Of a stretch of 16,933 nt of DNA, positions 6,759 to 15,400 are shown one piece after another; position 1 is the stretch's first letter; the number at the start of each line of letters is the position of its first letter. Where the stretch lies: positions 1 to 16,933 of the forward strand of contig DATHBB010000175.1 of NCBI GenBank assembly GCA_035296385.1, given 5' to 3'. The stretch comes from JAIVJZ01 sp035296385 (lineage in GTDB: Bacteria > Acidobacteriota > Blastocatellia > Pyrinomonadales > Pyrinomonadaceae). The notes beneath the pieces were generated by a model. It worked only from the letters and a program-made list of their open reading frames with translations. It was not told the origin of the DNA and made no database searches. The translations under genes were made by a program, and so were the position numbers.

Positions 6759-6955
6759 GTCCCGTTAGGGACGATTGCTAATAGCCCAGCACTTTCGTGC
6801 TGGGAAACAATGTGTATGAAGTTAATTAAAGTCCCGTAGGGACGATTGAATATGGGGGTATAAATTTCAATCGTCCCTACGGGACTCAAACTAAAAACCT
6901 CAATTTATCCCCAGCACTAAAGTGCTGGGCTATCACCAAATGTCCCTAACGGGAC
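6759..6955. repeat. Nested palindromic repeat element of five hairpins
   Basis: The two-fold symmetric intergenic element reads as follows. Outer arms are GTCCCGTTAGGGAC (6759-6772) and its exact reverse complement (6942-6955). The second pair is 6782-6804 and 6910-6932 (23 nt, one mismatch), each itself a hairpin with stem CCCAGCAC/GTGCTGGG. The central pair is 6830-6850 and 6866-6886 (21 nt, perfect) around a 15-nt centre (6851-6865). Each central arm again contains GTCCC-GTA-GGGAC. Spacers are symmetric: 9 and 9 nt outside, 25 and 23 nt inside. The element can fold either as one long stem or as a row of small hairpins. No transposase is encoded in it. It resembles REP/BIME-type or MITE-like dispersed elements. 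The rest of the 6593-7058 gap holds a putative promoter and a terminator. Confidence 0.92.
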
Positions 6956-6986
6956 ACAAGCCGCCTTACTTTTCAAACAACTTCTT

Positions 6987-7038
6987 AAAATAAAAAGCGG
7001 AAGAGGGGGCGACTCATTAACTCTTGAGTCGCCGCCTC
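6987..7038 (-). terminator. Intrinsic terminator after the sigma/TonB operon
   Basis: On the minus strand a 14-bp stem with one C-C mismatch (arms 7025-7038 and 7003-7016, including GGCGACTCA/TGAGTCGCC) has an 8-nt loop. Six bases later it is followed by TTTTTATTTT. It lies 20 nt after the stop at 7059. This is a typical rho-independent terminator and closes the sigma factor/TonB transcript. Confidence 0.85.
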
Positions 7039-7058
7039 TATCTGCTTTGGGTCGCGCG

Positions 7059-8471
7059 TCAGTAGATATTGAAGTTGTATTCGATGGTGACGTACTGCGA
7101 GACCTTGCGCCCGTCCTTCTCGGCTGGCGTGAAGGAAATTTTACGCGCGGCCTCAATCGCCTTCTCCGTCAGCCCGTCGGGCAACTTCGTGAGCGGCGTG
7201 ATGCCCGTCACCTGACCTGACGCCGACAGGATGAGACGCAGTCGCACCGTGCCCGTGACTTGATTCCTGCGCGCCTCTTCGGTGTAGAGCGGTTCGGGTT
7301 TGCTCGTGATGTTCGCCTTGCGCGTTACCTCGCGCGGGTTGAACGGGCGCGCGTAATCAACTCCGCCTCCTCCGGGGCCACCCGCCCCGCCGCCGCCGAG
7401 TTTCGCGGGGCCGCCGCCCGTGTTGTAGCCTTCGCCCGGCCCGTAACCCGTGCCGCGCCCCGAGCCGACGCCGCCTCCCGTGCCCTCGCCGATGCCGTTT
7501 CCTTCGCCCGACCCCGAAGAGAGTTCGGTCGCTTTCGACTTCGGATCGCCGTAGTTGAGCGGGCGCGTGTCGGTCGGGAAGAGAGTCGGGTCGGCTTGAA
7601 TCGTCGCCGTCGGGAGCGAGGGGTGCTTGATCGCGGGCGGGTGCGGGTCGGGCGCGAGCACTTGCGGGAGCAGCGTCGCCTGCGGGAGTTTGCCCACGAC
7701 CGCCGGTTTGTCTTCGAGGCGACCGCCGCCGCCGCCGCCGCCCGGCTTCTCCTGCAAAGGCTTCGAGCCGCCGCCCTTTCCGCGCGCCAGCCCCGCCGCG
7801 CCTTCGTCCGGCTTCGGCTGCTCTTTCGGAATCTCCGTCAGGCTACCCACGTAGAAGAGATCGTCACGCACGCGGTCAACTAATAAACTCCCGCCGCGCT
7901 TTTGGAAACCGTCGAGCGCGGCGACCACGCCGACGAGCGTGAGCGCGACGGCGAACGCGGCCACGACGCCGTAGGCCGTGTTCTCCTGTCGAAGCGCGCG
8001 CCACGTCATTGCGGCGTAAGCGGCGCTCATGCGTCGCACGAAGCCGAAGGGGTCGCGGCGAAACTCCGCGCGTGTCAACTGCGCGTCGCGCGCCGTCTCG
8101 CTCACCTCGGCGAGCAGGCGCGTCAAAAGCCCGCGCTCCTCCAGCATCGTGATCTTGTATTCGGCGTGTGCGCCGCCTGCGGGCAGCGCGTATTGCGGCG
8201 CGAGCGCGTCGCTTGGGTGCAAATTCATCTCTTTCTCCTTCACCAGTTCGCGGTACGAATTAAGGACGCGCGCATCGAGCGATGCGGGCACGACTGCAAC
8301 GCGGGGAGACTGCCAACTGTTAAGCAACGCTTTCAAATCTTCATCCGTCGCATGCATCTGCGACGACTCATGCGAACGCACGCGCGCCGCGTCGAGTTCG
8401 CGGCGCTGACTACTGAGGCGTTCTGCGCCTGTAGAAAATTGATCTCCGGCGTTCGATTTCTTCTCGCTCAT
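7059..8471 (-). CDS. Single-TM anti-sigma-like/TonB fusion protein
   Basis: This 470-residue protein starts with ATG at 8471, with GGAG 8 nt upstream, and overlaps the sigma factor stop by four bases (ATGA), so the two are translationally coupled. Residues 1-165 are predicted cytoplasmic and include DEDLKALLNSWQSP and LDARVLNSYREL, an arrangement reminiscent of anti-sigma N-termini. No zinc-binding H-x3-C-x2-C is present. A TM helix follows at about 167-187 (AYGVVAAFAVALTLVGVVAA). Residues about 190-375 form a periplasmic linker rich in Gly, Pro and Lys, including an eight-glycine run. The last ~95 residues are a TonB C-terminal domain (KPEPLYTEEARRNQ, RLRLILSASGQV, ending VTIEYNFNIY). The TonB domain is firm; the anti-sigma role is inferred from gene order and topology. 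Confidence 0.82.
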   Translation of the reverse strand: MSEKKSNAGDQFSTGAERLSSQRRELDAARVRSHESSQMHATDEDLKALLNSWQSPRVAVVPASLDARVLNSYRELVKEKEMNLHPSDALAPQYALPAGGAHAEYKITMLEERGLLTRLLAEVSETARDAQLTRAEFRRDPFGFVRRMSAAYAAMTWRALRQENTAYGVVAAFAVALTLVGVVAALDGFQKRGGSLLVDRVRDDLFYVGSLTEIPKEQPKPDEGAAGLARGKGGGSKPLQEKPGGGGGGGRLEDKPAVVGKLPQATLLPQVLAPDPHPPAIKHPSLPTATIQADPTLFPTDTRPLNYGDPKSKATELSSGSGEGNGIGEGTGGGVGSGRGTGYGPGEGYNTGGGPAKLGGGGAGGPGGGGVDYARPFNPREVTRKANITSKPEPLYTEEARRNQVTGTVRLRLILSASGQVTGITPLTKLPDGLTEKAIEAARKISFTPAEKDGRKVSQYVTIEYNFNIY

Positions 8472-9067
8472 CCTGATTTCTCCGACGCTCCAACCAACAA
8501 CTCCTCGCGTCGTTCGAGGTAAGGTGCGAGCGTGCGCCGCAACCCGGCGCGCGCACGCGCCAGACGCGACTTCACAGTGTTCACTTCCGCGTCCACCACG
8601 AGCGCGATCTCCGACAAACTCAAATCTTCAAACTCGAACAAGATCAAAACCTCTCTCTGCAAAGCCGGAAGTTCTTCCACCGCCGCGCGCACCGTCGCCG
8701 ACAACTCGGCCTCGATCAAACGGCTCAACGGCTGCTCTGCGTCCGAAGCGCGCGGCTCGTCCCTCACCTCCTCCATCAACGCTTCACGTCCCGCGCGGCG
8801 AAACTGCTTCATCGCGAGATTGTGCACGGCGGCGAAGAGGTAGGTTCTGAGCGTCGCGCCGCGCGTCGCGTCGAAGCGTTCGGGATTTTTGAACAGGCTC
8901 AGGAAGCAATCGTGCGTCACGTCTTCGGCGGCGGCTTCCGATCCCAGAAGGCGGCAGGCGAAGCGATAGACGCCCACGCGATGTCGCGTGTAGATCGAGA
9001 GGAACGCATCCTCTTCACCCGCGCGTGCGCGCCGGAGTAAATCTTCGTCTGTGTCCCGGTCGGGCAA
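8468..9067 (-). CDS. ECF-type RNA polymerase sigma factor
   Basis: This 199-residue protein contains regions 2 and 4 only, as in extracytoplasmic-function sigma factors. Region 2 is at about residues 22-95 (FLSIYTRHRVGVYRFACRLL, then AAAEDVTHDCFLSLF, with TLRTYLFAAVHNLAMKQFRR). Region 4 is at about 130-180 (LPALQREVLILFEFEDLSLS, then EIALVVDAEVNTVKSRLARA, the helix-turn-helix that reads the -35 box). The start is TTG at 9067, since the frame has a TAA nine codons earlier and no ATG between. An AAGG lies just 2 nt upstream, so translation may be weak. It is followed by the membrane TonB fusion with a 4-nt overlap, the classic position of its regulator. The upstream 400 bp hold the repeats described at 9155-9332. 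Confidence 0.92.
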   Translation of the reverse strand: MPDRDTDEDLLRRARAGEEDAFLSIYTRHRVGVYRFACRLLGSEAAAEDVTHDCFLSLFKNPERFDATRGATLRTYLFAAVHNLAMKQFRRAGREALMEEVRDEPRASDAEQPLSRLIEAELSATVRAAVEELPALQREVLILFEFEDLSLSEIALVVDAEVNTVKSRLARARAGLRRTLAPYLERREELLVGASEKSG

Positions 9068-9154
9068 AACCTTGAGGTGCTCTTTTCCGTCGAGAACTTA
9101 ATGGCCGTCTGTTGTTACCGCGAGCGGTGCGAAAGGATCGGGGCGACGCGAATT

Positions 9155-9332
9155 AAATGATGAAGTAGGAACGCGGAACGATGAACTGAAAGACTGTCAG
9201 TTGTCAGTTGTCAGTTGTCAGTTGTTTAAGACCGTCCTTGGCAACTTACGTGATTGCCACACGCAACGGACAACGGACGACTGACAATGAACTGCTTTCA
9301 CTTCATCGTTCCGCGTTCCTACTTCATCGTTT
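9155..9332. repeat. Long inverted repeat with 38-nt arms
   Basis: Arms 9155-9192 and 9295-9332 are reverse complements with two mismatches; 27 bp in the middle (9159-9185) are perfect. The arms carry a 7-bp rhythm (GGAACGC-GGAACGA-TGAACTG). The 102-nt interior contains the CAGTTGT tandem and, at 9261-9291, another degenerate 7-mer run (ACGCAAC-GGACAAC-GGACGAC-TGACAAT). It lies in the 427-nt divergent gap between the sigma factor and the macroglobulin gene. It contains no coding signal and no transposase. Confidence 0.9.
9198..9225. repeat. Tandem repeat, four exact copies of CAGTTGT
   Basis: Four perfect 7-bp units lie back to back inside the left half of the long inverted repeat. Heptamer tandems of this kind are known as short tandemly repeated repetitive sequences in cyanobacteria; whether these are homologous is not known. 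Such tandems are prone to copy-number change by slippage. Confidence 0.95.
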
Positions 9333-9407
9333 GTTTTCTTACGCCCCTGTGCTGTCGCTTGGTTGCGCGCCGCGCAGCGCGCGGTTGCTTGAAGGCGCGT
9401 TACAAAA

Positions 9408-9430
9408 TTTCCGACGCGGAAAATATTTTT
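9408..9430 (+). terminator. Weak hairpin with T-run in the macroglobulin leader
   Basis: TTTCCG-ACG-CGGAAA forms a 6-bp stem followed by ATATTTTT, 65 nt before the ATG at 9495. It has the form of a small intrinsic terminator or attenuator in the leader, or it may end stray transcription from the repeat region. The stem is short and half AT, so confidence is low. Confidence 0.3.
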
Positions 9431-9494
9431 CTGGACCCGCGCAACAACCATTGTGCGAGCGGCGCGCATCACAGCCGCACATTGGAGGTGTCCC

Positions 9495-12400
9495 ATGCGC
9501 CGTAGATGGCTCTCCCTTCTACTCTGTCTACAGGTGTGTCTCTGCGCCCTCGCAGTCTCAACACTCGCACTCGCACAATCGCCCTCAGCCGTTCGCGTCA
9601 ACGAAACGGCAACGCGTATACGCCTCGGCGAAGGCCACGGCAAAATCGCGCTCGCCGTCCAAAACTACGACGACCGCGCCGTGCTCACGCACATCAAGCT
9701 CGAACTGCTGGACCCGCGCGACAAAGTCGTCGCACGCACGCAGCGCCGCGAGAACTTGAAGCCGGGCGCGAGCGTCGTCAACGCTTTCCTGCCCGTCTCC
9801 AACCTCACGGGCAACGGCTCGGACTTCAAACAACTGCTCTGGTATCGCCTGCGCTACGAGATCACGCCCCCCGTCGCGGACGCCATGCGGCTTGCCGATA
9901 GTCCGCCCTTCGAAGGCATCATCTCGCTCTCGGAGATCACGCCCGACCTCTTCGAGTTGCGCGTGTCGGCGGCCAGTCACGCCAACGCCGGTCAGCTTTA
10001 TCGCGTGCGCGTGCGCGCCACGCACCCGCTCACGTCGCGCCCCGTGCGCGGAGTCGAGATCGCGGCGGAAGTCGAATTCGACGCGCCGGATGAAGAAAAC
10101 GAAGTCTTGTTGAAGTTGTCCGGTGCGACGAACGCCGAGGGCTACGCGACGCTCGACTTCAAGTTGCCGCCGCGCATCACGGATGACAACGGCGACCTCA
10201 AAGTGACGGCGCGGCGAGGCGACATGGTCGAACGCGTGTCGGACGACATCGAGATCAACCAGACGACGCGCATCCTGCTCACGAGCGACAAGCCGCTCTA
10301 CCAGCCCGGCCAAACGCTCCACCTGCGCGCGCTCCTCCTGAACCACGAGACGCGCCGCGCGCTCGCCGACACGGAAGCCACGCTCAAGATCGAAGACCCC
10401 GAAGGCACGACCGTCTTTACAGCGCCGCTCAAGACTTCGCGCTTCGGCATCGCCAGCGCCGACTGGCCGATCCCCGCGAGCACGCGGCTCGGCGACTACG
10501 TGGTCAGAGTCGCGCCTGAGGACTCCGACACGGACGACGGCGATGCTTACCTTCACGTCAAGATCAGTCGTTACGAACTGCCGAACTTCTCCGTCGTCGC
10601 GACGCCGGACCGCGCCTACTATCTGCCGGGCGAGAGCGCGCAAATCGAAGTGCGCGGCGATTACCTGTTCGGCCAGCCGCTCAAGCGCGGCCACGTGCGG
10701 CTCGTGCGCGAAACCGAGCGCGAGTGGAACTACAAGGAGCAGAAGTACGACATCAAAGAGGGCGACAAGTACGAAGGCGAACTCGGCGCGGACGGTCGCT
10801 TCCTCGTGTGGATCAATCTGGCGAAAGAGCACGCCGAGTTAAACGCCAACTCGTGGTCGCGCTTCACAGACATCAACTACGCGGCTTACCTCACCGACGC
10901 GACCACCAACCGCACCGAGCAGCGCCGCTTCCGCCTGCGCCTGACCCGTGAGCCGATCCACATCTACGTCACCGAGGGCAACTACCGGCAGGCCGCAGGA
11001 CTTCCGCTCGCCTTCTACATCTCCACTTCCTACGCCGACGGCACGCCCGCCGCGTGCGACGTGAAGGTCGAGCACAGGTCTGCGCGGCGCGAGAGTGACC
11101 GCGCGCCGCGCGTCGTCAGGACGAACGCTTACGGCGTCGCCAAAGTTACGGCGGCAGAGGTGAGCGAGGAAGAGGTGAGCGACCACCAGATATCCATCTT
11201 GCTCTCGGCGCAAGACCGCGAGGGGCGCGCGGGGCAGCACGCCGAAAACATCTCGCTCTATTCGGCTGCGCCCGTCATTCGCATCGAAACCGACAAGACG
11301 ATTCACCGCGCGCGAGAAGCGATCACGGCGCGCATCAGTTCCGACAAACCGGACGCGAAAATCTTCGTCGATGTCGTGAGCAATAATCGCGTCGTCGCAA
11401 CCGAGACGCTGCGGCTGCGCGGCGGTGGCGAAGGCACGCTTCTTGAGTTGCCCTATCGCCCCGAATTTCAAAACCGCGTGACGCTCGCCGCCTACTCGAC
11501 AGAGTTTCCCGAAAGCAGTTACGACGATAACTACACGCGCGGCACGCGCACGGTGATCTACCCGCGCAACCGCGAGTTGAAATTCGACGTGCGCATGAGC
11601 CGTGCGAGTTATCAACCGGGCGAAGATGCCGAGGCGGGCGTGCGCGTGCGCGATGCGTCGGGGCGCAGCCGCGAGAGCGCGCTCGGCGTCGTCGTCTTCG
11701 ACAAGGCCGTCGAGGAGCGCGCGCGCACCGAACAGGAGTTCAGTTCCAGTTACGGCTTCTCCGGCTATTTTTATCAATTCTGGTACGGCCCCGAATCAAT
11801 CGGCGGCGTGGGCGCGCGCGACATCGAACAACTCAACGCATCGCGCACGCTCCCCGAAGGCTTAGAGACGGTCGCGGAACTTCTGCTCCAACGCGACCAC
11901 GAAAATTATCGCACGAACTTTTTCGGCTCCTCCTACTACAACAAGAATCAATCGGAAGTCTTCGCCGCGCACGCCTCCGCACATCTCGACGTGGCCGACA
12001 AGGCGCTCAAAACAATTTACGCCGAACGCGCCGAGCACCCTTCGGACGAGGCGTCCTTGCACCGCCTGCTCGCCTCCGCTTCGCTCAAGCTCGAAGACCT
12101 GCGCGACCCCTGGGGCACGCCCTACCGCCCCGTCTTTGCCGTCGAAGGCACCGACGACGTGTTGACATTCAAGAGCGCAGGCGCGGATAAAAAGTTCGAC
12201 ACGGGCGACGACTGGATCGCGGTGCGCCACGCGTGGCCTTACTTTCGTCCGTCGGGCGAAGCGATCAACCGCGCGTCGCTCGATTACCACAAGCGCACCG
12301 GCCAATTCATACGCGACTTCGCCACACTCAAGAACGAACTCCGCAGCACCGCGAATTTAGACCTCGACAATTCGCGCGACCGCTGGGGCAAACCTTACGG

Positions 12401-15400
12401 CTTCGACTTCGGCGTGAGCGACATGAACTACACGATCAGCATCACGAGCGGCGGCCCCGACGGTCGCCTCGCGTCAACGACAACCAATCCCTACAGCACA
12501 GCGGACAACTTCGCCGTCTGGACGACGTGGACGGATTATTTCGCCGCGACGCGCGCGAAAATTGAGACTGCGCTCGCCGCTCATCTCAAAGCGACGGGCA
12601 GCTACCCGCACGACGAGGCCGCGCTGCAAGAAACGCTCCGGCGCGTCGTGCTCGATCTCGCAAACCTGAGAGACCCCTGGCAGCACCCCTACTACGCGAC
12701 TTTCCGCAACGAGGCGCGCTACGTTAACCGCGTCCACATCGAGAGCGGCGGCGGCAGTAGTGGCAGCGCGGGCGGGCAGTCCGCGCCGCAGCAACAGCGC
12801 ACGACGACAACGCCCGTCACGCAACAGTTGCAGTTCATCACGCTTCGCAGCGCGGGCGCTGACGGCAGCGTCGGCACTCCCGACGATGTCAACGTCGCGG
12901 AGTTTTCCCACGTCGTCTCCGATCAATCGGCGCACGAGGCGAAGCCTTTGCCCGCGCTCGCCGTCAGCACCTTCTCAGGCGCGACGGGCGCGATCAGCGG
13001 CACGGTCATCGATCCGGCAGGCGGGGCTGTGCCCGGAGCTATAGTCACGGCGACGCACCAGCAACAGATCGAACGCGTGTTTGAAACCACGACCGGCGAA
13101 GACGGGACATACATCCTGCGCAACTTGCCCGCCGGACTCTACACCCTGCGCGTTACAGCGCCGAATTTCAATCCGACCGCGATCATGGACGTGCGTGTGC
13201 AATCTTCGACGCTCGCCACCGTCAACCTGACGCTCGATGCCGGCGGGGTGTCCGAAGTAGTCACGGTCACCGCCACGGACAACAAAATCCAGACTAACCT
13301 CTCGATGCAATCCTCCACACTTCTCCCGAAGGGGAGTAATTTCAGTTCGCTCCTGAAAATGAAAGAGGGCGCACAACCCGCGCCGAGGCCGCCCATCCAG
13401 ACGCCGCGCCTGCGCAAGGATTTTCCCGAAACGCTCTACTGGCAGCCCGCCGTCGAAACCGACCGGCAGGGGCGCACGAGCCTGCGCTTCAAACTTGCCG
13501 ACAACATTACGACCTGGAAGATGTCCATCATCGGCTCGACCGAGACGGGCGAACTCGGCACGACCGAACAAGAGATACGCGCCTTCCAACCCTTCTTCGT
13601 CGAACACGATCCGCCGCGTGTCCTGACCGAAGGCGACGAGATCAATTTGCCCGTCGTCCTGCGCAACTACCTAGAACGCGCGCAGACGGTCGAACTCGAC
13701 ATCAAACCCGCAGACTGGTTCACCATGCTCGGCCCCGCGCGCAAACAGGCGACGGTCGCGGCGGGCGATGCCTCGCGCGAGACGTTCGACTTCCGCGCCG
13801 TCGCCTCCGTTCAAGAAGGCATGCAACGCATCACGGCCATCGGCGCGGACGCGAGCGATCAGATCGAGAAGCCCGTACACGTACATCCCGACGGCGAAGA
13901 GGTCGCAGAGACGGCGACGCAAATTCTTGTGGGCGCGTCCGTGCTCGAAGTGAATCTGCCCGCAAGCGCCATCCCGCGCTCGGCGCGCTCCGAGTTGAAG
14001 ATTTATCCGAACCTCATGGCGCACGCCGTCGAGGGCATCGAAGCGATCATGTCGCGCCCCTACGGCTGCGCCGAACAGACGATCTCCTCCACCTACCCGA
14101 GCCTGCTCGTGCTGCGCTATTACAAACGCGCGCATGGCGACGACGCGAAACTCCCGCCCGTCGCGTCGAAGGCGGAGCGCTACGTGCGGGAGGGTTACGA
14201 GCGCCTGCTCTCGTATCGCTCGGACACGGGCGGCTTCTCCTACTGGGGACGCGGCGAACCCGATCTCGCGCTCACGGCTTATGCCCTCAGATTCCTGACC
14301 GACGCGCAGGAGTTCACGAGCGTTGACGAAAGCGTGACGGCAGGCGCGCGCGAATGGCTCGCCCGTCAGCAGAGCGCGGACGGTAGCTGGGCGGCTTACG
14401 AATATGAGAAAACGTCGAAAGCGCTTCGCACCGCCATGCTGACGGCCTACGTCGCGCGCATACTCGCCATGCAGCAGCCCGCCGCCGGAGTTCAAACAGG
14501 CGCTCAAACCACAACTCAACCCGCGCCCGTTGCTGGCGGCGCTACTCCGCTCCGTCGCGCGCTCGCCTATCTCGCGCCGCGCGTCGAAGAATTTAACGAG
14601 CCGTACCTCATGGCCTCTTACGTCCTCACCGCGATTGACGGCGGCGAGTCGGTGGACAAGATCGGGCGCGCCGTGCGGAAACTGCGTGCGCTCGCACGCG
14701 AAGATGCGTCCGGCGTTTACTGGCCGCTCGACACCAGCACGCCCTTCTACGGTTGGGGTCAGGCGGGGCGCATCGAAACCACAGCCCTCGCCGTGCAAGC
14801 GCTCGCAAAGGCGAGAGGCGCACAGGGCGAAGCCGGAACACAAAGGGGCGCGGGCGAGAGTTTGAAGGATGAAGTCGGGAGGACTAAGGCTGAGAAGAAG
14901 GCTGACTCAAACGTTCATCCCTCACCCCTCGACGCTCACGCCCCGACCGATGAACTCATCAATCGCGGGCTGCTCTATTTGTTGAAGAAAAAGGATCGCT
15001 ACGGCGTCTGGCTCTCGACGCAGGCGACCGTCAACGTGCTCGACGCGCTCAGCCTGCTTTCGCCTGCGCGCGAGTTACAGGCGCAAGACAACAAAGCCGC
15101 CGCGCCGACGACAGATGCGGGCGCGCTGCAACAGGTTGAAGTCTTCGTCAACGGGCAAAGCGTCGGTTTGATCGCGCTTCCGGCGGCGCACGAACCCGCA
15201 AACCCCGTCTCGCTCGATCTCTCGCGCTTCGTCTCGCAGGGCGCAAACCGCGTCGAGATCAAACGCGCGTCGGGCGCGCCCCTCGTCGTCGCCACCGCGC
15301 AACTAGTCACGACTTACTACCGCGCCTGGTCTGCCTCCGCAGCCGACGGCACGCTCGGCGCCCGCCCGCAAGAGGCGCGCGCACTGCGTCTCGCCGTCAG

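Noticed and set aside
6759..6955. Complete insertion sequence
   Set aside because: No transposase frame, and under 200 bp of pure palindromes; at most a non-autonomous element.
9168..9180. GGAACGCGGAACG as an ECF -35 (GGAAC) pair for autoregulation
   Set aside because: The words belong to the heptamer arm of the inverted repeat, recur as its mirror image, and no -10 partner at the right spacing is evident.
9198..9225. CRISPR array
   Set aside because: The units are 7 bp and contiguous with no spacers, and there are no cas genes.
9585..10832. A 415-codon open frame on the minus strand inside the macroglobulin gene
   Set aside because: GC-rich codon bias leaves long antisense frames. Its product is Arg/Val-rich with no recognisable domain, while the plus strand encodes clear MG domains.
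13671..14843. A 390-codon minus-strand open frame opposite the thioester domain
   Set aside because: It is antisense to well-conserved motifs (CAEQ region), has biased Arg-rich composition and no homology pattern.
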